Both the position numbers and the translations under genes were made by a program. Below the pieces are notes generated by a model that was given only the letters and a program-made list of their open reading frames with translations, ran no database searches and was not told the DNA's origin. This document shows, in pieces, positions 44,691 through 56,691 of a DNA stretch of 64,000 nucleotides; position 1 is the stretch's first letter, and the number at the start of each line of letters is the position of its first letter. Source of the stretch: Spirometra erinaceieuropaei (lineage: Eukaryota; Platyhelminthes; Cestoda; Diphyllobothriidea; Diphyllobothriidae); the NCBI GenBank assembly GCA_902702965.1, contig CACRXP010000020.1:1660778-1724777 (forward strand), in the 5' to 3' direction.

Positions 44691-45350
44691 AAGTATTAAC
44701 ATCTTACAGGACTAACTCAAATGGCATCCTAAAGAGGACCAGTGACCAGGAACCGCCTGCAATACGGGTGGACTTCAGTCAGCTTCCATTGAAATCGGGT
44801 TAGTCTTAAGGCTTGGTTTAGGATTAAGGTTTAAAGCTTAATTTATAAAATAATCGGAAATCGATAAGAAGCGCCTACTTATGACTTAATCACTTTTCAT
44901 TCCGAACAGCCAATGCTGGTAGCCAGAACGCTAAAATCCAGGTGTGTCTGAAATATTACGGCATTATTCCGCGAGATAATCAATAGAACAACTTCGAGCG
45001 GACTGATGTATGTGACACCCTAATCAGGACATGAGAACCGGGACCGCTTCAACGTGGTTGGCTGAGAGCCAACTTCTAGTGAAAATGGGGTCAGGCTTAA
45101 GACTATGGTTACGTTAGGGAGTAGGTTAAGGGCAAGTTATGATCAAGTTTAGGGTTAAGGTAGGGGCCAGTGTGAACTGTAGAGTTATGATTTCAAAATA
45201 AAGCGACTTCCTATCTCTCTAGGGCTAGGGTTAAAATTAAGGCAACGGTTTGGTTTTGTTGGGTTTAGGTGCGTGGTTGACAGCCAACGTCTAGTGAAAA
45301 TGAGGTCAGGCTTAAGGCAGGGGTTTGGTTTTGTTGGGCCTAGGACATAG
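44691..45350. repeat. Cluster of TTAGGG-like and related tandem pieces
   Basis: Three related segments (about 44772-44822, 45057-45108, 45272-45340) share the pattern GCC.AC.TCTAGTGAAAATG.GGTCAGGCTTAAG. They alternate with GTTAGGG/TTAAGG-type runs. The segment at 45000-45050 (GGACTGATGTATGTG, CAGGACATGAGAACCGGGA) resembles the end of the TIR element at 57149. A foldback fragment lies at 44880-44995. Confidence 0.5.
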
Positions 45351-46871
45351 GAATATTTTGCCTTTCCCGGAATTATGGGCAGGCCCACTTTTAGTAGTTG
45401 TGCGTGATGTTCCTCTTTTCATGTCCTATTTATGGGCCATATATGTCAATCCTGCCGCACATTTTGCCGTAAATTACTATGGCCACCCAAGGCACCGCCT
45501 GACGGCATAAACCCATACAAGCAGCCTAAAGTGCCGCTCGGAACACAGGGTTTTTGCATAAAACGTAGCATCCAAAAGCAATTTAGCTCGAAGCGGGCCG
45601 GCAGTTTAGAGGTCACTGTTGATGCCTGCCAACAGCAAATGCATGGCGGTCCGTGAAAAGTTGGCATGCTCTCCGACACTGGACCGCAACAAACAGCGAC
45701 CCTAAATGTATTGAGTTAACCTGAACACCGCAGTGTTGGTGCGTGTAAAATCGAGTTTAAGTGCATGTATACGCATACACGGAGCATTCAGCTCAAATTG
45801 AGCCAACACACAGGGGGCTGGGTGGTGCTAAGCACACAGAGAAATTTTGGCACAATTTTTATATGCGCAGGACACGATGGAGGGTTTAAAATGACTGCAA
45901 AGCGTGGAAGGCGACCTCCAGCCAAAAATATAACGACTTGCGACATAGGAGGTAGATGTTGCTGGTTAATTAAATTCCACCAAGGACTCATCGATATCGT
46001 CGTTGTTTAGTGAGTTGCCACCAGTACGAGGCCCACACGAGAGTTCGACGTCGATTCCGACGAGGTACACTGTGTGCTACACACTAAGATGCAACAGGAA
46101 CGGTGACTTGTGCGTGAATTAGTTTACAGTAATAAAAGACTTACGTTCGTTCCTCCTCCACCTGGAAGAAAACCAGAGGCGGGGAAGGACGCAGGTGGCC
46201 GATACGGCCATACCCGCACCTAGGTGTGCCATCACATTCCCTGGCTCACAGCATACACTTGACCAGGATTTTTCACCAACAACAACACCCCAAGAGGAGT
46301 CGGAAGGACGAGACTGATGACTGGGCTGCCATGCCCACCACCTGGATACCCAAAGGGAGCGTAACCGCATCTTTCGGCAGGGAACCAGGTGTCAGAGAAC
46401 TGCCAGCGCATACCAGGCTGCGAAGGACATGGTTTGCTGACACTGGCATAGCACACGCTTTCAGGTCTTTTGAAAAGATCGCCAACTAATGGTGGACCCT
46501 TTAGCTAGGTTCTCACTGCGGTAGTATCATTTTTGATTTATTGCGCACCCCTAAAAACAGCATTTCAACTTGCGTTAGTGGGTAGTTTCGTGATCTAGTT
46601 GCAGTACTGAGCATGCTCCTTCTGCTGCTTTTTTGGGTGCCATTAGGGTTACTTGAAGGCGGTCGCGTGATCACCAGCCATAAAACAGCATCGAAAATGA
46701 CAAATGAGAGGTGTGCTGAGATAATACTTGCTGGAGCATTGACTGCCGCCGGTCAGTCAGCCACAGCTGTGTATAGGCTTCAGTTGAGCACGACCCCGCC
46801 CGCGACACATTGGGAACTTTAACGATTAACAACGCTATCGGAGCTCTGACTGACATCTCTTAATTTTTCAT
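45351..46871. other. Tetraspanin intron, unassigned
   Basis: Several overlapping ORFs of 60-90 codons on both strands show no motif or splice signals. Confidence 0.3.
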
Positions 46872-47307
46872 ATTGACCCAGCTGTGAAAAACTCGGCGCC
46901 TCGGTGGGATTCGAACCCATGCAGTTTGTAGAAGGCTTCAGTACAGCCAACGCTCTAACCACTTGAGCTACGAGGTCCCGCCGGACGACTCGAGTTTAAT
47001 CACAATTATTCAAAATCTGCCAAAATACCTATGAATTACGTGAGCCTGGTAGTCATCTGGTGGATTCTAGATGAATAACTTAGGAAATCCTGTTTGGGCA
47101 ATCGGCTTACTGTATCAGATTTGGTGGATTCCAGACGTTGCAGTAGGTTGGACGGGTAAACTTGACCCGAGTGGGATTAAACTCGAGTCGTCCGACGGGG
47201 CCTCGTAGCTCAAGCGGTTAGAGCGTTGGCCGTACTGAAGTCTTTTCCTTACTGCGTGGGTTTGAATCCCACCGAGGCGCCGAGTTTTTCACAGTTGGGT
47301 CAATGTA
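46872..47307. repeat. Inverted pair of tRNA-like units, about 130-bp arms
   Basis: The left unit (minus, 46979-46895) and the right unit (plus, 47198-47282) each carry an A box (TAGCTCAAG.GGTTAGAGC), a B box (GGGTT.GAATCCC) and a GGCGCC end. Flanks (TTGACCCA.CTGTGAAAAACT and GACGACTCGAGTTTAAT) are also inverted. The anticodon arm does not fold properly (the 3' side does not pair with GTTGG), so I treat them as tRNA-derived, not as working tRNAs. The tail ATTATTCAAAATCTGCCAAA follows each unit in direct orientation. Confidence 0.75.
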
Positions 47308-47423
47308 AAATTATTCAAAATCTGCCAAAATACCTATAAATCTCTAAATTAACTTAAACCTGTCTTAGCCAGTGGCAGTCACTTCCCTAGACTGAGGGTT
47401 CGCGATAGGCAATGACAGCAAAC

Positions 47424-47484
47424 TTCTCAAGTCAATAATTGACCAGGCATAATTAGCAGGACAGTCATCACCGCAACAGGCAGC
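47424..47484 (-). CDS. Tetraspanin exon with the CCG motif
   Basis: The acceptor CTCTGGACCGTCTGTAG precedes AACCGDDCPANYAWSIIDL in phase 0, the phase left by the 49835 donor. CCG is the signature of the tetraspanin large extracellular loop, and the position between the loop start and the CC-containing exon is right. The 3' end at 47424 is placed where a GT (GTTTGC) gives the phase-1 exit that the 29871 exon needs. This donor is weak, so the true end could be elsewhere, for example at GTGACT further down with an extra small exon. Confidence 0.65.
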
Positions 47485-47588
47485 CTACAGACGGTCCAGA
47501 GGCAGAAACCGCCCCAAGCCGTCGAAGGCCAGCTGCAGTCTTTGAAATGACAGCGAGGGCTGTGAACGGAAAAGTGAGCCGTGGGTAA

Positions 47589-47775
47589 GACCCTACTTCG
47601 CAGCCGCACCTGTTAGGAGTCAGGGTTAGGGGCTAGTGTTAGGGTTTGGGGTTAGAGATTAAGGTTTAGGCGTTAGGGCTAGCGACTGGGTTAGTGTTAA
47701 GCCCCTTTCATCACCGGTCCCTCATGAATGGCGGTTGGTGCATGTCTACTGCAAGTGCGGCTACAATATAAGATC
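47589..47775. mobile_element. TIR element with TTAGGG-like interior (family T2)
   Basis: The left terminus GACCCTACTTCGCAGCCGCA and the right terminus CAAGTGCGGCTAC-AATATAAGATC are diverged inverted repeats of family T2. The interior is GTTAGGGTTTGGGGTTAG and similar. Confidence 0.75.
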
Positions 47776-49834
47776 CGGTTTTTCCGTCCAAGCTGTGTCT
47801 AGCATCCAAAGCACGAGTCCTGCCGTCATCGCTTCGGACAAACAGTGGAGCAACAAGGCCAACCAATCGACTTATCGACGCAATCCAAACTGTGTGGAGT
47901 ATCCTTTTAACGATTTAAAAGAAGCGATAAATCACACATCTCAGACGTGCGACAAATCTTGGGGACATTTATGGATTAACCCCTCGTATCGGGGACTCCA
48001 CCCACTGTGACACAAAGACTGCATGCGGAGCGTAGACATTTGGCTACCTTAGATAGTCACGAGTTGATTTAGCCTCCTCTAATTCTTAATTCGTTTTCGG
48101 CCATAACAGAACAAAAAGTCGAAATATATCAGGTTAGCGCAGGTTAGAGCGTAAGTAGGTTGGACTGGCTTATAGCTACCCTCATTGAAGAAGTCCCTCA
48201 GGCCACCTATGCGACGGATTCTTTGCAACCGTATCATTTTAACTGAATGGTATCACATTTAGTCGTCACGCTGACTCCAGATGTTATCGCACGCCGCTCC
48301 AATCCTCCTAATGACAGTAATGTGTACTCTACGCACTTGACTTACAAACAACACCCGCTCTCATTTCTGCCATAATGACCATATCACACCGACCTCGTCA
48401 TGCGGGTGCCGTGGAAACGATGCGAGTTAATAACTCCTGAGACATTTTAAAGCCTCAAAGGTCTCATATTTCCAATTTATATGCAACCGTACAGGCCTGA
48501 CGTTTAATTACTGAAAAAGTTTATTTGCCAACTTGACCTTTAATGCAAATTAATTGTCATCTTCCGCTATCTTGATGATATATATTGCCTAGTCTTTCCT
48601 GATTTATTCACGATGAATCACCTCTAAACAGCAGTAGAAGAATGATGTAATAAATTCGACTTTCCATGTCAATTTCTGTGAATCAGCCGGTAATCTGGCG
48701 TTATGCTGATTAATGTATTCTTCACCCATTATGTTATTTGATGCCTATGATGCTATGCCTTGATGAAATAAAGTAATGTCTGTATACCCCGGCTGATGAA
48801 AGATCGGTCTCACTGAAGTTCCGTTTCTACCGCCGACTGGTAATGTGTTTGGGTGGAATGCCGAGTTTTGCAGATAATGAGTCGTCGCTGTGTGTGTTTA
48901 CATACATACGACGTCAATAAAGAGCTCCAAAGACTCGTCCCACATTGCCCAACGTATGCCACAGCTCATTGCCGGCATCTCTTTGTTTTATCACAACAAA
49001 CTCTATTCTGGATGCTGAGGGGCGCCCCTAAAGCCAGTCAAGCCGGAAATGCATTCGACTTCAGCCAGAAAATGTTTGCATACACTGTCCTTGAAGTTAC
49101 CTTGAATCTCATGGAGTTAAATCGACACATCGTCGTTCATCCGGTGATTAGTGAAGGCCACACATAGAGTCATTACTCAGGCATATTTGGAGGAAGGGCT
49201 TCCGCACTACACTTGCCATTAAATGAGAATGACACCGAAGATCTGTAGACACATACTACTCGGAAACGAAATCACTGCAAAATGGAGAAGAGACTTGGTA
49301 GATGAAAGAAGAAACTGTTTGGCTGTATTTACGGACTAGCTCTGAAACCCATCAACAGAGGCGCAGCGATGAGGTCTCACTAGTCCAAGAAAATGCGTTC
49401 CTCAAACGTCGCTGCCTAAGAAGTAAATGGGAAGTAAAGAATTACTGAAACTGTGATAGACGGGGCATCCACCGATCGTGTTATAAGGCACACTTGTCCC
49501 GTTATGCCTTGAGGTTCGTTCTCGAGTTTCACCGTTGGCTGCTCAGTGACTAGTATTATAGGCAGACCGACATCACCGACAAGTCCTTCAAGGGTAACTG
49601 CTAGTTTATGCGCTACGACCTGCGAGGATTCTAATGTGGATCACCGACCAAGAACAGGACACCCTGATACCAAATTTTCACGCAAGGCTACTTTGTCCGT
49701 TAATGAAACGAAACCATGCTTAATCTTCTGCCCAGATAGTGTAAAGACCCGCGATGCAGAGGCAGCATCAAAAATTCGAAGTAAGCATCACGGAATTGGT
49801 GGTAGTTTGAGAAACAAAGATGAGTACGACTCAC
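47776..49834. other. Tetraspanin intron, unassigned
   Basis: The plus-strand ORF at 48853-49167 (104 codons) has no recognisable domain. No repeat recognised. Confidence 0.3.
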
Positions 49835-49933
49835 CTCACGCATAATAGCAGACCAGATGGCGGTCGCCACTCCCGTCTCACTGCCATAGTCTCGGATCAA
49901 TCCGGAAAGGGAGTCCGTGACCGCCCGCATATA
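49835..49933 (-). CDS. Tetraspanin exon: start of the large extracellular loop
   Basis: A strong acceptor (TTCTCTTTCTCTTCCGTGCTTTCAG, given here only as position 49934-49958) and donor GAG|GTGAGT bound exactly 33 codons, phase 0 on both sides. The peptide has SLSGLIRDYGSE and ATAIWSAIM, matching the family pattern of a helix with L...Y followed by W and a hydrophobic residue shortly before CCG. The next exon begins with AACCG, as expected. Confidence 0.8.
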
Positions 49934-52419
49934 CTGAAAGCACGGAAGAGAAAGAGAAGATGTCATCGGACAGATGACTGGAAATAATCGCTAGCCGTAG
50001 ATGTTAGGAATTGAGGTTCTCAACACTCGCGTCATTATTGGATGGAATATATAAAATACAGAACATGGACTGATTAGGAAAAGGTTGGCGTTTGAAGAAA
50101 CTCCGAAGAATGGGCGCTAGCCACACAGCGTAGTCAGGAAAGGTCGTGTAACCCTTTAAAGTGACTTATAATGGGGTAATGGAACCTCCCTTGGTGCAAA
50201 TGGGAAAAGCTACATCGCACACGCAGCTCAAGCTATTCGACCTGTACATGGACATCAGACATTCGCAATAAAATTTTTTGTGCGATGTTTGGTCCTGCAG
50301 CCCCACTTGATTGACACCATATGGTTAGCTTTTTAATGAATTTGCTACATGCGTGTATTTGAACCTTCCTTCCTGTGAGTCACTGCGACACGGAGGATGA
50401 GGCCTATACGCCAGCCTCGGCTACTTCGGGTATTAGTTGGCACGTGAGTCTTAATCAAGCGAGCAGTTACGTAGACCTGTTAATGGAATTGTTCAGACGG
50501 TACGGAAATTCGCCGGTTCCACTACAGTGGCCATGCACTGCGAATAACCACGGCGGGTTTTTGAATTTGAGCCGCCACTTTTGTAGCGGCGGATTTTAAA
50601 AACGGTACAGTCCTCTCCCTATTTCCCTTCGATATACTGATTTTTTATAAAATCCTTGTATGTCTGAACTAAGATTATGAGGTCATCTCTACAGTACGTT
50701 AGCATCCTTTTTAAGGGAATTAAGTCATAACAGTAAAAAATAGGTCGGATTACCTACGGCGGAAGTGTCGAGTGATATTCGAGGACTGGAAGTCTGCTGT
50801 CAACACAATCAACATGCTAGTACAATTGTGCCAACCCACCAAGTCCTTTTTCCAACATTTGATCACTCGCTAGTGATACGTTAGAGTAGGGTAAAGCACT
50901 TCTTTTCTAGAACTGCCATCGCTCTTCATCCTTTATCTTCAAGGATACGCTTGAATGTAATTCTGAAACAACTTATGAATGTGTAATTTATCTCCGAGTT
51001 TAAACGGTCCTCCTTTATGCCATCAACTAGTGACAGCATTATAGATTATATCTAGTCTACGAAAAATATCCCCCGTGAAAGGGCAGTTGATATAATCCAT
51101 TGATCGTGATTATAATTCGCAGTCGGATCGAGCACGCCTCGGGGGATAGTCAAATTTCACCTTCCACATTCTGTGCGTAAACTGTCCTTGTAACTACATA
51201 GGGCAAATTAGGCGAAAACGGAAGTCCGGGCTGTATTGAGGCAAGGTTAAACTTTTACAGATCTGAAATTTAGTTCCTCCTTCTCGGAAAAACCGCAAAT
51301 CTTTAATTTTTCCTTTGCTTTAGCAAACGAGAGCAAGGTAATCAACGTGTGGAAATCAGGTCTGTCCTCTCCAAACATACGTTCTGAACATTCTCCCGCG
51401 TATCAAGCGTTGCCAACCAAACTGAAGTGGACAGTTGAACTTGCAGATTACTGATTGCTAACAAGGCCGACGCCTCCACATGCCAGGACAGAAAAAGGTG
51501 TTGATCAGTGAGTTTGCAATATAAAAAATGTCACATTTATCACACTGGACTAAAGACTAGATCTAAAAGTGCAAGCGAGCAATCTGCTTCCACCGGCGCT
51601 TTAAAATTGTCCCCCCTCTCTTTCTCGCCCGTTCTCATGGAAGATATTGTACTGATGTATGTTTCGGCCTCGCTTTCCTGCATGATAAGTACCAAAAGCA
51701 ATGTGATGGCCGTATTGGTGGCAGGACAGAGTAAGGTTTGAGCGCGCATTCAGGGTGCGTGTTTCCACACCGGCCCGGCTCCTTCGCGAATTCTTGCGCC
51801 CAGTCACGCAACAGTAAACGGACCGAGGAAAGTTGGCCGCAATCAAAGATCAGCATGCAACCCGAGCGGTCCGCTTTAAAGTACTGACTAAAGGGTAAAG
51901 GAAGGGTTTGGGAGTTTTACGAAGATGTATATGCGCGCACGGCATTAGAGCAAGGTAGTTTTTGAGGTAAAATGTTCAATTATCCTAGCGGTAGCAGCTC
52001 AAACATCGGAGATCAAAAAAGAAAGTGGTAAATGCAGATTTTTCTGCCAACTCGTGCTTGCAAAATGAAAGCATTTTAAGGAAACCTCTTACTAGATTTT
52101 TGTCCAGAAAGAGAACTGCCAGAAGTAATGATTGGAGGACCAGAAAGACTCCGAGGAGGGCTGTGTACTGTCAAATTCAAAAAACAAAATGTATTATATA
52201 TTATTATATGGCATATATTATACGATATATCGAATATATTAAAAAGCATTCTATTTTTGACGTAGCGTCTTGGATATTCTAACTATGTTTGCTAGAGCTA
52301 TCTTTTTTGGGAAGACCGTAAATGGAGTGGCAAGAACTGAGACTTGTTAGAAATAAGATACTCAGAGGAGTGTTAATGCACCAAACGTTGCGTTATGTGA
52401 GAACAAGTGTGCACAAAAC
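49934..52419. other. Tetraspanin intron with small repeat remnants
   Basis: A family T1 left-end fragment (CAGCCCCACTTGATTGACAC) is at 50283-50330. A PLE endonuclease fragment is at 51160-51240. The minus-strand ORF at 51540-51749 has a hydrophobic run but no phase-compatible acceptor. Confidence 0.4.
51160..51240 (+). pseudogene. Short PLE endonuclease fragment
   Basis: ILCVNCPCNYIGQIRRKRK matches the zinc-binding/YIG block of PLE-1 (IPCQGCPCNYTGQTGR). Nothing of the element remains on either side. Confidence 0.65.
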
Positions 52420-52482
52420 CTGCCAAGGTTTCCATAGTTCAATAAAGGAATAAAAGACCACATGGAACAGGGTAGACAGCGG
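52420..52482 (-). CDS. Tetraspanin TM3 exon (tentative)
   Basis: Between the TM2 and loop exons a 0-to-0 exon with TM3 is required. Here an acceptor-like GTCATGACACAG precedes 21 codons containing TLFHVVFYSFIEL and ending CAG|GTTTTG. It has the right phase, size, hydrophobicity and an acidic residue near the end of the helix, as TM3 usually has. The donor is poor and the helix short, so this may be chance. Confidence 0.35.
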
Positions 52483-53740
52483 CTGTGTCATGACAAAGTG
52501 CGGCAATTGTAGGATGTAGGATCCCCAACTAACTTGGGCTAGCCTGTGGACCGTGTCGCATGTTGAATAGTGGTAGAGGGGTTTTACGTGTGGGGCAACA
52601 CACGGGACGGATAGCAAGAAACCACAGAAGATGGATAAATGTCTGCCGAAAGTCTTATCACATACTGTCGTTTGAAGAAAGTGAGCGCGATAATTTAAAA
52701 ATGGGCAAAAAAGCAATTTTCAGAAAATGGCGGACTTCGAATAAGCCGTCGCTGTTAAGTTAACTCTTTGTCAGGAAATTAAAGAAAATAAAACTAACGG
52801 GAACGTCGAATGATAAGTGATGTTTACAGCCACGCGGAATTTTACTGTACATTTTTGAGTTGCCATCTACTTGGGGGTCCTACACCCTACTGTTACCCGA
52901 AATGAGGAAGGTGGAAAGATTGTCATTTTGCGGGAATTGAAAGAAACGTTTAACACGGCCGTATATCGTGCTAATAACTTCCATGACTGATCGATGGCCC
53001 CTGGGCAAAGGTTTCGGCACTTGGCATTTTGCTGTTACCGATAAAAATTCTGACCTGTCAGCAAGTTCTCGTCTTGGACAAGTTTTGATCAAGACTACGC
53101 AATCAGTTAAACAGTCACGTTTGAGGCACACGACAATAGTCGCTCACAATTCCATCCGCTATGCAATTTCGCCGGGTGGAGAAATAATTACTGAAAAATC
53201 GTCCAGCCCTTCCTGGTTACTTGAACGACTATGCTGCACAGGCAGCCTCTAAATCAGCGACAGCGCGTTTCAACTTAAAGCGGTTCGCCTTCCGCGTACG
53301 ACGGCTTCCTCTGCTGCTGGACGACGAGAGGAGCCCAGCAGTGGTGACTGGTGCGTGTCTAGGCGACCGGAAGTGGGTGTGAGCGCAGTGATTGGGAAAT
53401 TTAAGCAGCCACATACGACCACCTGACGACTATTCTATATATGCTGGGTTAGGCTACTGTGAGAACTGACGCATGGATCGCATTCCTATCCTGACGACGC
53501 TCAACATATTAAGTGGGTGTTAGAAGAGTCATGAGTTAAAGTCGTAAAATGATAAAATCACATAAAGGTTATTTCAGGTCCTATAAAACACAAAGATGAG
53601 TACAATCGCGCAGTCTCACGCCTTCTAAATTTAACTAACCACAGAAAAAAAACTCTTGTCTCCCTGCCCCCCCCCCTATTTAGGCGGTTGTGCAGCTTTT
53701 CAATTTCCCCAGAAATTAATTAGCAAATTGGAGTAATTCA
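52483..53740. other. Tetraspanin intron, unassigned
   Basis: No coding exon recognised. Carries one copy of the CTACTTGGGGGTCCTACACC repeat at about 52868-52890. Confidence 0.35.
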
Positions 53741-53940
53741 CATTGACCCAACCGTGAAAAACTCGGCGCCTCGGTGGGATTCGAACCAACGACAGTAAGG
53801 CGAAGGTTTTAGTACAGCCAACACTTAGCCTCGTAGCTCAAGTGGTTAGAGCGTTGGCTGTATTAAAGCATTCAACTTACTGTCGTTAGTTCGAATCCCA
53901 CCAAGGCGCCGAGTTTTTCACAGTTGGGTTAAAATGAATA
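53741..53940. repeat. Second inverted pair of tRNA-like units
   Basis: A truncated minus unit (53826-53765, B-box half only) abuts a full plus unit (53827-53910) with A box TAGCTCAAGTGGTTAGAGC and B box AGTTCGAATCCCA. Outer flanks CATTGACCCAACCGTGAAAA and its inverted partner match the pair at 46872. The CAAAATCTGCCAAAA tail follows at 53943. Confidence 0.75.
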
Positions 53941-54526
53941 AGTCAAAATCTGCCAAAACATCTATGAACTTGGACTAAATCAGTCTATTTGAGGCTTGTA
54001 GGATTAGACTGGAGTTTTTCATACGAATATTTGAGGCGACTTCCATCTGCCATTGCTGAATAAGTACGTAATATTTACAAACTGCTAACAGGCAGCCAGT
54101 AGTATATACTGAAATAGCACGATATAACATAACTGACAGCACAGGTACTAGTTAAAAGCCCATGACACTGCTGCGAGGAGTTTGGCTCATCAGCGAATCC
54201 TTCGGCATTTCCTACTTGCTGTCTGGCAGATATTCCAGCTCTGAAATTGCGGCTTTTTTATTTCCTCAAAAATTAATTGCAACCGTTGGTCGTCATAGGT
54301 AAGTAGTTCAACATTCTCATTATCCGCCAATAAGGGTTAAATTTAATGTTGAGCGTCGGACGGTCAAATAGATCAAAAATACAAGAAGCAAACGGAGGTC
54401 GCATAACGCAAGCACAAGGCATCAGATCACGTGATAAAGTATGGAGGGTCTTCTATCGGAAAACTGTACAACCCATCTCGCTTATAATACAAATGGATTA
54501 AAATGACAGACTGTATATGAACTTAC

Positions 54527-54630
54527 GACGCCTAGAACGATCGTGCATTCGCAGCAGGAGGCAAAGGCGCCGATGAACGCTATGCAGGCGAAGATCAGGC
54601 CCACAGTAATTAAGGCCATTGAAAGGGTAG
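54527..54630 (-). CDS. Tetraspanin exon: TM2
   Basis: The acceptor CACACCGGCAG opens in phase 1 (CT completes the codon begun at 59190). It reads LITVGLIFACIAFIGAF, then CCECTIVLGV, and ends in phase 0 at a perfect GTAAGT donor. The hydrophobic helix with IGAF followed by CCE is the tetraspanin TM2 and inner-loop signature (IGFLGCCGALKE-like). The cysteines sit at the usual juxtamembrane palmitoylation position. Confidence 0.85.
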
Positions 54631-55489
54631 CTGCCGGTGTGAGAAGGAACAAAAACCATAACAGTAACTCAACGCTCGTCCAGCAGATTATGATAGACAC
54701 TCTCAAAAAAAGTAATTAATATTGCTATTTCGGAAATGAAAAAGTTTACTCGATCAGTCGCTCGTCAATTCAAATGCAATCAGTTTCCCGAATTCGCTCT
54801 CTCTTCCTCTTCTTCGTTTTCTGCGGGGGATGATGAAGGCGGTATATATATATATATGCCTTGTGGTAGTTAATGTTGCAGTTTCAGAAACGAACATGTC
54901 TACTCAGTCAGACGCTGTTGTCTGTCAGGGGGGGGGCAAACCCCGCAAACGGGTGGCAGACGCATGTGCGGTTGCGTAAGTTTAGCACTGGAAGGTACGG
55001 GATTCGGTCGCTGCACGCAAACAGGAAAAAAGCCACTTCAACTGCTTGTACACTTCCCGCGATCAAGTCCCCTCGTCCGAGACAGAAAAAGATGCGAACG
55101 GGTAGATAAGAATTATGCTCAACCCTGTGTTTGCGAATGGAGAGGCTGCACGAACTACTGACTAATGAGAGCAAAGAATTATCCTGGGAAGATGCAGCTT
55201 CAAGATGCATCGAACAATTTGCTTACCCCCAGCGGGAGAGTGAGTAATCAACTGGGCAGCAGAGTTATCAAGCGATCTTTGAGATAATTAAAGTACGCGT
55301 GCAAGCAAGTCAGGGCTGACGACCTCTTAAACTAGATCAGCCAAACAGATTTCCTGTCAAGAATTAAAATCCCGACGATCACTCACTAGTTTCACAAGTG
55401 TGGGTAGCGCTGAAATCATACCTTTTAAATACCTGATCCGCTTCTTACAGGCTTTAAAACCAACTTCGAGTGTAAAGTCGGCGGCTAGT
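54631..55489. other. Tetraspanin intron, unassigned
   Basis: Contains a short (TA)7 run at 54842-54856. No gene recognised. Confidence 0.35.
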
Positions 55490-56691
55490 TTTATGAACTG
55501 GTGACTTAAATTGTAAAATGCGTTAACGATTAGAAAGGATTGCTTAGGTTGGATTGTAATATTGCCTGCAGGGCAGCATAATCTCAAGGTATTTCAGTTT
55601 CACCGGGACGCCGGCTTCGAAATGCACTTCCTTCTGGCCGCTTGCGAATACCACTGCTTTTCTTCGATTAATTAACTATACGCTTATAATTTTAAGGGCG
55701 TTTTGCAAATAAGCGTTGGAAAATATACATTCTTGCAATATTTATTGGGTAATCATGCCTTCCTTGAGTGTTGTACTTCAAGAAAGGTTAAAGTTGCGTT
55801 TTAGAAAGTTCTTTAAATTCATGAATACGTTTGAGTCAAGGGTCTTCAACTTACAAGCTACATACTCTCCATGTTTAGAAAACCATACATTACTCTATGC
55901 ATTACGGTTATATCACATAAGGCTCGGATAATCTTCCGAGAAGCGTATACTACTTTGCTAACTTGAGAAGGAACATTTATAAATAGACAAATAGGATGCT
56001 ATTTGGATGTCCCCGATACAGTCTTAAAAAACGCGTAGTTACTCAATCTTTTAAAACCGACATATAAGACTTCTTCCAGTGCAAAATTCAAGGAAGGCGC
56101 ATTTACCTATCAAATCTATACAAGAAGTAAAGTTTTTGAACGTGTTTTCTGCAAAATATATTTTGATATAAAAGGCGGTAAGATGTGTTTATGTAGCCCT
56201 ACCTGATGGACACAATACTGTTTGGGTCGGGGCCAGAGTTGGGGGCTAGGATTAGGGGTAAGAGCTAGGGGTTATAGCTGGAGCTTAGGGTTAGGGCAAC
56301 TATTTCTCAACCACGCAAAGCACAACCGCGCTTTCCTGATAGCTTTTTTCTTGCCTACAATTACTTGACCTCGTCGCGGGCGTGTTACCCGGCCCTACCT
56401 GTGAAATCTCCTATTACCACCAGTACCGTATTCAGGTGGGGCTAAATAACCACATCCGAACTAAAAAGCTTCTGAAACTAATGGAACAGGCTCATTCTGA
56501 TTGGCTAGTCATTTAGTATGAAATGAGATTTCTGCCGGCCGGCCAAAAAGAGGGGCATTCAAAAGCCGGCATCCTGGTCTGGCAAAAATACCTAGGAATC
56601 ATGCTACTCAGTCACCAGTACCACGACACTAACTTGGGTAATCCATCGCCGGCTAACATTTCATGAGGTTACTCAATGACCATACGTCTGA
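55490..56691. mobile_element. Decayed foldback element with a nested TIR element
   Basis: The left part (AAAATGCGTTAACGATTAGA, then AGGATTGCTTAGGTTGGATT) and the right part (CCGGCATCCTGG.CTGGCAAA, then CTAACATTTCATGAGGTTAC) are the two diverged arms of the foldback family. The T1 element at 56182-56456 lies inside the right side. Confidence 0.6.
56182..56456. mobile_element. TIR element with TTAGGG-like interior (family T1)
   Basis: The left end GATGTGTTTATGTAGCCCTA and the right end TCAGGTGGGGCTA-AATAACCACATC. The interior has the common CAACTATTTCTCAACCACGC block and GGGTTAGGG units. Confidence 0.8.

Noticed and set aside
46895..47282. Functional intron-containing tRNA-Tyr genes (GTA in the loop region)
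   Set aside because: A and B boxes are good, but the anticodon stem cannot pair, the acceptor end differs from tRNA-Tyr, and the units recur in inverted pairs with shared flanks, as expected for tRNA-derived repeats.
51540..51749. Minus-strand ORF with a hydrophobic run (AITLLLVLIM) as the missing tetraspanin TM3 exon
   Set aside because: No acceptor in phase 0 lies upstream of the hydrophobic run; the only good AG falls after it, leaving a hydrophilic exon.
54800..54860. TATA-box promoter at the TA-rich tract
   Set aside because: It is a short (TA)n microsatellite inside a tetraspanin intron.
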